A stretch of 64,000 nt of DNA from Alitta virens (lineage: Eukaryota; Annelida; Polychaeta; Phyllodocida; Nereididae), in contig OW028575.1 of NCBI GenBank assembly GCA_932294295.1, positions 40,054,253-40,118,252 on the forward strand, read 5' to 3'. Below are positions 52,201-62,800 of the stretch, piece after piece. The translations under genes were made by a program, and so were the position numbers. The first letter of the stretch is position 1. Every line of letters starts with the position of its first letter. The notes beneath the pieces are model-generated. The model saw only the letters and a list, made by a program, of their open reading frames with translations, was not told the origin of the DNA and made no database searches.

Positions 52201-53325
52201 TTGCCCAGTTTCAGTTGTCACCCTTTTGGAAAGTGTACATTAATGCCTGAAAAATTTACCTAGCACTAACAAACCGAAATGTGCAACTCATCAATCAGCA
52301 AAAAATTCAAGATATCATAAAAAATCTGACTTATGGATTTTAGGAGCTCTTGATGATGCTCATTGTACATCTTGTTTTAATCCCACAGCTGCTCGATACG
52401 ACTGTTGGCTCTTCGCTGCCCACAGAGCAGTCAACATTGAAAAGGGACTGTACACAAACATGGGAGGCTGCACTATGGACATCAAGGACATGATGCAGTT
52501 GGATAGAAAAGACTTCGTCCTCACATTCTTCAAGCTGGCTGGCATCATCAAGAAAATGAATATTTCAGATACAGAGTCAGCCGTCTTACAGGCCATTAGC
52601 ATGATGTCAGCTGGTTAGTCACATGATGAAATTACTGTCCTTGAAGTTAGTCCTTATCATAGTAGATAAGTTAAAATGCATTGCGGGGACCACTGAATTT
52701 TTTAAAATTAAAATGTACTAGGCCAAGCGTGGGGGGGGGGGGGGTTAAACCCCCTAACCCCCCACCTAAATCCGCTCCTGAATGTAGCATATATTATATC
52801 ATCAACACTGAATGGTGAGGAGTTTAACATGCAGTTTTGGGATGATGAAATAGTATATTGCAAATGGTGAATGCAGACCTAGATGGCATGTCACATCTGC
52901 GAGACGTCGGCCAGATGTGGGCAACGTCGAATCAGCATCGGGTCAACAGCGGGCCGACTTGACATGATATTTTTGGAGTGCAGTAACCATACCTTGTGAA
53001 TGGTTGTAAAGAATATACAACTATAAATATTTGAATGAATACTCTTAAAGAATCATAACTGATTTTTTTTTATTTTACAGACAGATGTATTTTGGAGCTG
53101 CCAAAGAAAGTAGAACAGTGTCAACTTACCCTGGTGGATGCCTTACGACATTACTTAGTGAAACACCACCCTGATGACCCATGCAGGTTCCCCAAGCTAC
53201 TGCAATTACTGACTGATTTAAGACTGGCTGAAGTAGTTAAGTCACAACAGGATAAAATCATAACAGGACTAGGAGAGGGAGAATTTGAGTTCCCACCCCT
53301 ACTGATGGAAATGTGGTCATGCTGA
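39784..53325 (+). CDS. Nuclear receptor, NR1-like, complete (521 aa, 6 exons)
   Basis: Ligand-regulated transcription factor of the nucleus. Exons: 39784-40275, 41291-41432, 49479-49711, 51332-51560, 52389-52613, 53081-53325. All phases agree. The ATG has A at -3 and G at +4. Residues 1-140 are a Ser/Pro-rich A/B region. The two-zinc-finger DNA-binding domain starts at CRIC, has P-box CEACKG and D-box CLGTGNC, and is followed by a basic hinge. The ligand-binding domain carries the family signature FAKLIPGFKDLPPQDQITLL, and the C-terminal AF-2 helix is PLLMEMW. Similarity is to the NR1 group (PPAR, Rev-erb, E75, RAR kin). It is not PPAR itself, because the D-box has five residues between Cys, not three. 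Intron 2 is 8 kb. The subgroup and ligand are unknown. Confidence 0.94.
40204..41432 (+). other. DNA-binding domain of the nuclear receptor (split by one intron)
   Basis: Finger one is C-x2-C-x13-C-x2-C (CRIC ... CEAC). Finger two is C-x5-C-x9-C-x2-C (CLGTGNC ... CAAC). The intron splits between the P-box Lys and Gly (CEACK/GFFRR). The P-box Glu-Ala replaces the Glu-Gly usual for NR1 receptors, so half-site choice could differ slightly. Confidence 0.93.
43891..44825. mobile_element. 935-bp non-autonomous TA-flanked inverted-repeat element
   Basis: Starts CAGGGTGCGGCCTAAAAACT and ends with its inverse. The two 28-base ends differ at two positions. TA flanks both sides (43889-43890, 44826-44827), as in Tc1/mariner-type insertion. 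There is no transposase-like frame inside. A fragment of one end, CCTGGTGCAAGTTTTT, recurs near 55540. Confidence 0.9.
46040..46270. repeat. Degenerate GCAGCTGCAACTTGCAG-rich block
   Basis: Irregular repeats of GCAGCTGCAACTTGCAGCA give many CAGCTG hexamers. Open frames across it, rich in Gln, Leu, Cys or Ala, exist in three frames and are artefacts of the repeat. Confidence 0.85.
46999..47300. repeat. Degenerate TTTGCTGTGACTTGCAG-rich block
   Basis: Related to the block at 46040 but with TGC/TTTGCTG-type units. Between the two blocks lie non-repetitive sequence and a G/C-run stretch (46720-46830). They may be two arms of one element, but no clean ends are visible. Confidence 0.7.
47411..47664. 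repeat. 255-bp duplicated unit, copy 1 (MITE copy B plus GATA array)
   Basis: From TATACACCCATCCCAGATAG to CATTTTTCATTGCAAGG. Copy 2 is at 48065-48321, in the same orientation, about 95% alike. It contains a 119-bp MITE at 47422-47540 with ends CCCAGATAGCATTCCAAATC and its near-inverse, followed by a GATA tandem array. Confidence 0.93.
48065..48321. repeat. 255-bp duplicated unit, copy 2 (MITE copy C plus GATA array)
   Basis: Same sequence as 47411-47664, including the MITE (48075-48193) and the GATA array. Because non-MITE flanks are copied too, this arose by segmental duplication, not by two MITE insertions. Confidence 0.93.
48898..49011. mobile_element. CRE-bearing MITE, copy in nuclear receptor intron
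   Basis: CTCCAGAGGACGTCATGTGA and the inverse arm TTCACATGACATCATCTGAAG flank about 50 bases. Its outer AGACTTGG-type ends are degraded. Confidence 0.8.
49195..49223. repeat. (TA)n microsatellite
   Basis: About 14 TA units, followed by AAATTATTTATTTCATACAC. Confidence 0.95.
49695..49892 (+). repeat. Tandem duplication of exon end and donor in the nuclear receptor gene
   Basis: The 99-bp unit at 49695-49793 recurs at 49794-49892 with about three changes. It holds the last 17 coding bases of exon 3, the GTAATG donor and the intron start. Using the second donor would read TCTTCTAATTGA and stop, so only the first donor keeps the frame. Confidence 0.95.
51022..51198. repeat. Dispersed repeat, second copy of 13711-14000 sequence
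   Basis: CAAAGCTAGACAACTTTTGC, GGCTGGCTTTAGCCAGTTA and ATAGGTTGCTACA recur in the same order at 13724-13985 in a FREM2 intron. A more decayed, partly inverted version follows at 51800-51950. GGCTGGCTTTAGCCAG is itself close to palindromic. Family unknown. Confidence 0.8.
51649..51803. mobile_element. Palindromic TA-flanked MITE, copy 4
   Basis: Starts TACATGGCCAATTGTGCCAC and ends ACATTTGGCCATGTA. CACGTG is intact in both arms. It lies about 90 bp after the donor of receptor exon 4. Confidence 0.92.
52685..52781. mobile_element. Stub of hAT-like element
   Basis: AAATTAAAATGTACTAGGCC, a G-run, then AACCCCCTAACCCCCCACC and AAATCCGCTCCTG. The same stretch occurs inside 22810-23754. Receptor intron 52614-53080. 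Confidence 0.7.
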
Positions 53326-53482
53326 CAGTGTTCTGAAATTAGTGTTTCTATTTAATTGTTTTGTGATTTTTTTTGCAAGTCTTGTTCATGTTCTGCCCAT
53401 AAATTGACATTTTATCTCATTAGGGTATTTTGTGTTTCAATTGTATTTGTGTACTGATACATTAATGCTTAACACATGTGAA

Positions 53483-53488
53483 AATAAA
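53483..53488 (+). terminator. Candidate poly(A) signal of the nuclear receptor
   Basis: AATAAA lies 158 bp after the stop. A second one lies at 53533. Confidence 0.6.
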
Positions 53489-55949
53489 TTTATAGAAATG
53501 AACTTTGTGTTATGTATATAAAAAAGTAAGAAAATAAATGTGGAAAAATATATTCTTAGTAAATATACTTCTTAACCCAGTCATGACATCATACTTGTCT
53601 AAAATTCATGAGCTCAAAATTTGATCTCATAATGATCTCACAGCGATCTCGTACTCTCACGTCATATATCTGATTAATATCACCGTGAGTCTGGCTGTCA
53701 AAATGTATTACACTCAAATTGTGCATATAGATGAAAAAGCTGCAGTATTATAGCTTGTGAATTTTATCTAAATTATTGGTAATCTGTGTGGTTGTTATGC
53801 AGTGATTGCACTCAGGAATTCTCTAATTACTCGATGAAACAGAATGAAAAAGTTACGATACAATAGCTTGTGAATCTCATCCAAATGCTTTCAGTTTTCA
53901 TGATTTCATTGCCTACATTATTATATATGTGTATGGACAGTTGATGTTGCACTGCTCATTCTGAAGCACAGGGGGATGGCTCACTAGCGACCCAGTCAGG
54001 GTCTTAGAGCTATCCTCCTGGTCTGTTGTGATCATGTTGTTTATTATTGGGTTGTTTATATTTATATAGGTTATTTTTATATGTATATATGTCACTTAAC
54101 AGACGAATAAACTGTCTTGAGTCTTGAGATCGCTATTTGTTTTCACCAGGTGTCACTAGAATAACCCTAGTGGTGATGCCTGGTGGATGTCTGCTGGACA
54201 TTGTGTGCAAGTGTGTTGGTGCAAGATTGTAGCTATGGCATCATGCACAATTAAGCAAAAGGTAGGTGGATTTGGTCATGTAAACTTACGTTGCTAACAT
54301 GTGGTAGGTACCCTCTGGTTGTAAGTCCCATCAGTCATGTTTGCATTTGTTTATAATAAATAATTTGAACCTAATTTTACGTATTACGAGTTTTACTTAA
54401 AAAAAGAAACAATGAAATTATATCACAAAGATGTCAACATGATCTCACAGGTTGATATCAAATTTCGAGATCACTGCGAGATCAATATGTGATTACAGAT
54501 CTCAGTGATCTCATAATTATCTTTTGTGATGAAATCAGCGATGAGATCACTGTGAGATCGCTATGATATCATATGATTTGGTAACAACCCCTTCTCATGA
54601 CCAAATTTTCCCATGTGCAGCAGACTATGATCGTGTCATATATGACTTGTGACGAGATCATGGATATCTAGCACTGCTAGATATTGCATGATGGAATCAG
54701 AAAACTTTCATGATGCAAACCCCGTGTGCAGCAATTTATGCCATGATCACAGGGGCCTGGCCTGCTAATAGCCAATCAGATGCGAGGGGTTTTGACTTGA
54801 CCTAGAATTCAGCAAACCCTAGTTTGCAACAACTCCATAATCATGATAATTGAGGGGTTGTGACTCTGTCATGGGGTCCATCTCCATGTGAAGCACATTA
54901 TGCTGGCATCACAAGAAGTGGTTGTGATGCCATCACATGTGATGCCATCATATGTGATTCCCGTGTGCAATGGGCTTGAAACTCATCTAACTGGAGAAAC
55001 ACTGGCACCTGGCTGGTCTAATGGTTAAGGTCAGCACTGCTAGAAGCAACCTAGTTACTTATGTTTGAATGCGATTTTAATTGAATGCAGAGCCAGGAGC
55101 TTCCCAGCATGCACTGCAATCAGAGTGCCCTCTAGAGACTAAATTGGTACACAACCAAAAGGGCCCTCTGGTGGTTATAACAAACTACGAACACATGTTT
55201 GCAGTGAAGCACACGTTTATTGACTGGGACATATACACTCGCTCGGAAAAGAGAATGATGTCTTCATCACAAACTATATGCATCATGGTAATGTTAAGAT
55301 CAACAAAAAAACAAAAGAAACATCAGTCCAAAAACTTGTGATGGTTTTTGAAAACTTTATGGTCTTATCAAACATCATGCAAAATTGCAAAATCTTGTCA
55401 CAAAGTGCACATTTTATATAAATTCCCTCTCTGCTATAAGATCAAAAATAAAACAATGATCAATTGCTTACAACTTAAAATTAGTTAAGAAGACTACACA
55501 AGCTTTGAGTAACCTGGGGCTATCCTGAAAGAGAAGATGCCTGGTGCAAGTTTTTTTTTGGGCGCCCCTTTTTCTAGACAGCATATCAACCAGAAAACAT
55601 AAAATAAAAGTCATTGTATACAGATCACATAGCTCAGACCATCTACATGTAGGCACTGATGGATCGGTCTAAGCTCAGACCACAAAATCCTGAGTGGGGA
55701 AACAAAACTCCTCAAAGCACATTAATTTTATAGTATGAAACCTCATTTTTAGACCACCTCAAAGTAAGAATAATTAGAACCAACAATTTTCACCCCCATT
55801 CTTCTGTAAATTGCGCATCTATGTATATATGTTTTCTATTCTTGTAAAAAATGTACTTTTTATGTTGGAAATAAAATAAAAAAATCAATCAAGGGCGACA
55901 TTTCATTACAGTGCAAACTTGAAATCAGCGCGAGTTGAATAAATTTACA

Positions 55950-56060
55950 GGGTCGCCTGCTCCTCTGAAGAACCCGGGTTCAATTCTGGGCTCGGGCACC
56001 CTTCATAAACAACATCCCAGCTGGATATCGTTTGGATGAGACGTGCCTTATAGGGCTGCA
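55950..56060 (+). mobile_element. Possible tRNA-derived SINE fragment
   Basis: GAACCCGGGTTCAATTCTGG resembles a tRNA T-arm with a B-box. It is followed by GATATCGTTTGGATGAGACG, a stretch common after the tRNA-like head in invertebrate SINEs. No complete tRNA cloverleaf can be drawn. Confidence 0.4.
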
Positions 56061-56637
56061 CTTTCCAGATCTATCAATCTATGATGAATAAATCCTATCA
56101 AACTGTCAGAATAGGTTCCCAATATAACAAAAAGAAAAAAAAACACAATAGATTTGTCATGGAAAATTAATCTTTTGCAATTATATGATAAATATGTAAA
56201 ATATAGTATATAATAATTATCTTTACTTTTAAATATTAATGAACATATCTGGCTTAAAAAATTGTTTTTGAACATCAGTATCATTCCTATAATCAAGATT
56301 CAGCTGTGGAATCTTACTATTATCAGCTCAACTGTTTAGGCAGACAACTGAAATAGAGTATAAGTAATTAAAGGCATCTGTGTGTTGTGATGATTTGAGT
56401 TGAACACACCTGGCCAATAGCATCACTGCAACAATGACATCACCTGGACAAAGTGCACGTGCTAGGTGGCAGCACCAGGTGAAGTGTTACCTTCGCGCCC
56501 TCTGGTACTTGATGTAGGCTTACATTCTAAAAGCATTCTAAACTTGATATTGCACGTGCATGTGTATGATTTTGTAAAGGCCTATGGAACAATTTGGACT
56601 GCTCATAAAAAAAAACATTTCTTAAGATAGATATTTT

Positions 56638-56643
56638 TTTATT
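56638..56643 (-). terminator. Candidate poly(A) signal for XDH
   Basis: AATAAA on the minus strand, about 230 bp past the stop codon. Confidence 0.5.
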
Positions 56644-56870
56644 AAAATATTGATAAAAACCACAAATTTATATACCGCATATAAATGCTACTGCTACTAC
56701 TAAACATTTCTAACATGCTGTCACAAAAATCATAAATGATGTTTTGTATTGCTATTCATATGAAGCTTTACATTAGTTAGGGTTAATTTGTTCCACAAAG
56801 TTCTTGTTTCGCTTCAAGTTCCAAAATGGCATGCAATCCCCTCCTTCCTTGTGGTTTAGACTACTAAGCA

Positions 56871-59800
56871 TTACATGTAGACGAACCAAGGTGTGTAAGT
56901 TCCTGGCTTGGCTGTAGGGAACTGAAAATAAAAAAACGTTTAAATTCTTTTAAAGAGCATAATACATTGGTATTAATAACTAAATAATAATTGCAGTAGG
57001 ACAACACAGATAGCATTCGAAATCGGCCCAGCATCGTTTCCTTATAGTTAACGTCGCCTACATTGCGCCGATGTTGAAACGATTTGGAATTCTATCTGGT
57101 AAGTCTTTTGCATTTGTCAATATAAACATTTTGCCTACTTGTTTAGCGAATTCATCCTGGCAGGCCATGCGAATCTTTTCAGCAGTTGCAGGAGAATCCA
57201 GACGGAATCCTCCGGTCAGACCGGATTCCTCACGGGCTGATTTAATGGCATCTTTGATTGCGAAAAACACAGACGATCCCAGGAATAGAGGTGGCTCACC
57301 AATTGCCTGAATCGCAAAGAGTAAAACAAAAAGATATCAAATGTTTTCATATTCTGTAGGCTTATAATACCTGATAGATAGATGGAGGGGTATATGTGGT
57401 GGTACTTGTATTGAACTGAGCTTGTTGTTGGCAAACCAACCTTTGAGGAGTAGACGGCTTTAGGATTTGAGGCATTCTTCAAAAGAGAAACATTGAAGTC
57501 GATAGGAATGTCTCCAAATGCTGGTATTTTGTAAGTTCCTGGGCCTTTGGTGTAGAGGTATCCAGTTGGGGAAACTCTCTGCTCTTCTAAAGTGAATAAT
57601 CCATAACCCTGAAAAAAGAAACAATTCACAATTGTGTATGACAAGGTAATTATACGTAAACAACACTTATAATATCATTAAGATGATGATTGATACCAGG
57701 TGCACTTGACTTAATTTCAAGGGAAACAAGACATACATTTGTACAGTATAGCCTTTCACCAGATATCCTGTTGCATGTTGCACTCAAACATCAGTCAATC
57801 AGTCATGTCATAAAATATAATGGCTATGCACGTATGCACGGTAATTGCCTATGTAATAAATATCACATATAACTCATCTTTGCACATTACATGGCTGCCA
57901 GTGGCAGACAGTGATGAGATAATGTGTGATTTAATGTCTACACCATGTTGCATTTATAACTGCTAGTGTGGTCTTTCTAACTTCTGTGCATTTGTGATCA
58001 AGTTCACAGCACCTATTAAACAGTTCCAACAAGGGCCCGATCACTTGCTAAAATTGTTGAACTTACTTGGAGGAATCCTCCTTCAATTTGTCCAATGTCA
58101 ATTGTTGGGTTGAGACTCCTACCAATGTCCATCACAATATCAGTCCTGAGGACCTTTTGGAAGCAGGAAAGACAAAATTGCAAAATTTATTTGATTCAAG
58201 TATTTAGTTAACATGTACAAAAAAATATGAACTGAGAAATCACAGGATGTTCCTACATTGTGATCTCCGGTGAGACAATCTATTTCCACTTCCGAGTAAG
58301 CGGCTCCACAGGTGAAGTATGAAAAAGGATGACCAGATCCGGTGCTCCAATCAAAGTAAAGACCTGGTGTTCTGTAACAAAAATATGAAGAATTTATTGT
58401 GCTGAACTCGCAAACTCTTGAAAATGAAATACGGGATTGGTACTTATGTTTCTACATGGCCAAATGTGCCACGTCATTTTCCATGAGAAGGATAAATGCA
58501 TGGAAAATGCATGGTTTTTGCCTAATTAAAATGAGGTGAAAACCATGCATTTTCCATGCGTTTATCCAAAAACATGGAAATTGCACGCAGCAAATTTGCC
58601 ATGTATTCCTATCCTTTACCTGTAAAAGCCTGTGGCTGACAAACTCACTTGACTGAAATATGCTGCAGCAATCTAAAAAGCAAAAATTTTACAGAACTGA
58701 GGAAAGCACGGCTGCAAATTTATAAAACTCAAGTAAAGGGTTATAGCAGTAGTGTGACGGCCTTTATTGCAAGGCTAATATAGCGAAATAGAGATTTAGA
58801 CTTGTTAAATGAATTTGAGGTAATTTTATTTTATTAAATTATTGATAAGGAAGCCTGACGATCTACTGCACATATATTATCACATGATTGGAAGGTGACT
58901 GCGTCTGTTAGGAATGAAATTAAATGTTCCTTACCCAATCCTCCCAGGTACCTTTTGGATTTTCTGTCTTGACAGGCAGCAGTCTCTCCATGATAATATT
59001 GCAAGCATTCTGAAGAAAATCAAAGACACTATCCACAGGTGATTTTAAAGACAGTTGATTCAGGCTTGGCTATAATTATGTCTGAGATTGATGATACTAA
59101 AGCATACTGCTTCGTGTTTACACTCATTACAGCATATTTCATAGACTTGGCCTAGATAGGAGACTTGGAAACTAAACTCCAGACAAATTATTGGTTTCAT
59201 ATTCTCAAGATTCTTGAACTGTAATTCACCAGGGAGCATTCGACTGTCTCTCACAGCCAATTGTCAAACTCAGATCAGTCAACAGATCGCCGAGGGTCAA
59301 GGTCATGACCTTGACCTTGTCCCTGGGCGGACTTGCGACTGATCTGAGTGCTCCGGAGTTTAGTTTCCAAGTCTTTGAAATCAGCTGCAAACACTAATAT
59401 CTACGAACTGTACAGCACATTACTAGGATCTAACTCTTGAGGGTTTGGTCGTTAATTTCAAGTACTACACAGTGTTCAGGCTACCATTTCCATTCGCTAA
59501 ATCATGAGAACGTAGTTAACCAATGCAATGAAGCACCTCCAAAGGTCTCTGACACTAAACCAGTTAAATATATATGATGCCCTCACTCGGCCCCACATCA
59601 GTTTTTGAAAGTCAACTTCAGCCAACACAATGTATCATCTAATTAAGGAAAATGCAGTTATAGTTATATCCCAAATAGGAGGGAACTAACATTTTTGTTG
59701 GTTATATCCCAATGCCGAAGACATTTTTATTAAATTCTTTGACTGTTTGATTTGTTAAACTGATCTTAATACGCAAGTAATTGCATTCATTTACATGGGT

Positions 59801-62800
59801 TAGCCGGTTTGTGTTCTACTAAGCTTTAATGACCACAATATCCTGTCTTCCTTGCCAGTTTAGCAAACACAGAAGAGAAAGGGCTGACTAATACACTTGA
59901 ACTACAGCATATGGCCGTAACAAAGAGTTGAGGAGGCAAGGAAATGTTTGCACTCACTAGGGCCATAACTACCATTTTCGTTGGTCATTACTCTCAGAAC
60001 AATAGGAAAACTATCTGGGTGGAGTATAGCTTTATTTATTAGTCATCGTAACTGATGGCATATGTGGTAATGACCACCACAGACTCATTTGTCAAACTCA
60101 AAACTGCTATGAGTGAATCCAGGATCTGCATTCACATGACGTCCTCTGGAGTTCAGCTTCCAAGATTTGTTTCCCGACTCTCTGAAATTGGCTGTAAGCT
60201 GGGTCAATCCATATGCATTCACCGAAAGCTCCCCAAGTCTCAAAAAAGTTAAAATATTTTTTTTTGAAGGTCTATATGATTAATGGAAAATTCCAAAATT
60301 TCAGCTCTCCAGTGTCAATGGTTTAGAAGATAAAGCAATTTGAAATTTTAATAATTTTTTTGCGGAAAAGATGGTGACCTGGGAAGTTTGTCTGAATTTT
60401 GGTGAATTCATATGGATTGACCCAGCTGCACACTGCCAAAACGTCATTAACAAACCCAACAAGATAGCAGTGAACTTACCAGAACAGCCATTCCATTGAG
60501 GTCCGAACCCACCGACGCAGCTGTGGCGGAGGTGTTGGGCACTGTGGCTGTGCTCGTCTGGCTGATGTGGATCTTTGACATAGGGATCTGAAGAGCCCGG
60601 CTTGCTACCTGTTGTGCCACAATGAAGTAGCAAGTATAGCCAAGTACAGCAGTAAAGATATTAGCCAAAAGATTTTAAGATTGCGGTTATTAATTATACA
60701 AGCGTATTCAGTTAAAATATTGAGAGAGAAAAGATGATTACATTGGGATTTTTTTGGAGCATCTGTACCTGTGTGTTATGGCTAGACCTAACGATGTAAA
60801 GATTATGGCCAAACCATATTAAATATTCACGAAATACACCTTAAATGGAAGAAACAAAGACGCTTACCTGAATCATCTTCGTGTGTAATCCTTGGCCCAT
60901 TTCTGTTCCTCCATGGGTTAAAAGGACTGAACCATCCTTATAAACATGGATCAACGCTCCAGACTGGAAATTATGTCAAGGAATTATTGCAAGGAGGCAA
61001 TTGCCATTCTCAAAAGGTTCTATTATCCAATGTATAGAAGGAGCCAGAGGTCTCACCTGATTCAGAAAGGCGCTTGTGAAGGAAATTCCAAATTTGGTTG
61101 GTACAACTGCACATCCTCGTTTCTTCCATCTGTTTGCCCTGTGTTTACAAAATATATATAATGTAAGTGGAGTGTAAGTCTAGGGGGCCTTTGGTTTAGT
61201 GTGACAAACTATGAGGTCGAACTAAGTTGAAACATGGACGACTGCATATACATGTTTAAGTGGAGTGTAAATCTAGGGAACCTTTGGTTTAGTGTGACAA
61301 ACTATGAGGTCGAATTAAGTTGAAACATGGGACGACTGCATATACATGTATAAGTGTAGTGTAAATATAGCAATGTATAGGGGGCTTTTGGTTTAGTGTG
61401 ACAAGCTATGAGGTCGAATTAAGTTGAAACATGGACAAGTGCATACAGTACATCTGTTTATGCATCTTGAAAGGCAGTCCAAAAATGCAATCATCTATGG
61501 AAAACAATGTTTCACCAAAGATTTTTCCAAAATCTTCGGTTTCACATGATATTAGCCATTGTCCCATTCTTGTCTGTAATGGAATTTTGAATAATTTCAT
61601 TCTTGCTTCGTATCTAATTTGAAATCATATATATTTAACATACCCATTAAATACAGCAATGGATTTTCGCCTTTCTTCCAGATTGACTTTTTTGATAACT
61701 TCATTCCAACATCTCTGGATGTTGCAGTTCACAAGAGGCTGTTGGTAGTGAACACTGTCTCCTTCTTTGTACAAATTGATCCCACGAACCTACATGAAAA
61801 GAACAAAAATCTGTATCCACTAACCCCTGGAAATCACAGCAGTGGAAATCATATATCTGGTTAGGTATGTTTTCTGTGGGTAGTTACCATTGCTTACCTT
61901 CTCAGCAGAGATTCCTAGAGTACTTGCAATATGGGTGATCCAGGTTTCAGCCACAAACATAGCCTGAGGTGCTCCAAATCCTCTGAATGCAGTGTTGGAT
62001 GGCGTGTTTGTCCGACAACAAAAATTTCTTATTCTGACATTTGGAATTTTGTAGCAGTTGTCAGCATGAAACATGGCTTTTTCCATGACCTGTCAACAAA
62101 ACGAGCTTAGGTCACACAATGTAAGTGACATTATTAGATAATATGCAGTTACCGACACAGTAATTTTGAATTTTGTATATCGACTGTATACTGGCAGTAT
62201 TACCAAGCAATATAACTCACGATAAAGGTCAAATCTAGAGAGTAGCCACCATTGTTGTACATTACTAAGTCCAATGCCTGGATTTTTCCGTCATCTGAGA
62301 ATGCCACCTGAGAAGTATAAAGCATTGATACTTTTAGATTTAAATTATAGAGCATCTGTCAATCAGTCGTCAAATAACTACTCATCAATAGTCAGAACAA
62401 AATTGAAGTCGATTGACTTGAAAGTCGACAGTTAAAATGACAATGTAATGTGTTGCATACTTTATATCTTCCCAAAAAGGGATGACGAGTTCCTGAGGAC
62501 ATCATGTCCTCATCACGATCCAACATGCACCTGACAGGTCTCTGGTACCTGAGGGAAAAGAAACTCAATCTTTCAAAACTTGCCTGAAATAGGTGGAGAA
62601 TCTGGACAATATTGAACATAAAGCATAACGAGCTCTTTCTTGTTCTTTGATTTCATGCACTGTGCAGATTACATAAGTAAAGTTTAATTGTGATAACTAA
62701 CTTGTTAGCAGCAACAGCAGCAGGAAGGAGCACCATAAAGAAACGAGATTCCTTGCCACCAAAACCTCCACCCAATCGTTTAATCTTCATCTCAATGCGG

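Larger units (their letters stand above)
53326..56870. other. Intergenic region between convergent nuclear receptor and XDH genes
   Basis: Contains stretches dense in GATCTCA and its inverse (53620-53670, 54440-54570) and a LINE-like tail near 54010-54115 ending AATAAACTGTCTTGAGTCTT. A tRNA-like SINE fragment lies at 55950-56060, and the end of the 935-bp element family is near 55540. No gene is recognised. Confidence 0.6.
59010..60479. other. XDH intron
   Basis: Besides the 214-bp element and the MITE half copy, nothing coding or structured is seen in this 1.5-kb intron. Confidence 0.6.

Noticed and set aside
55011..55080. tRNA-like stretch CTGGTCTAATGGTTAAGG
   Set aside because: It resembles an A-box, but no B-box GGTTCGAATCC or closing acceptor stem follows.
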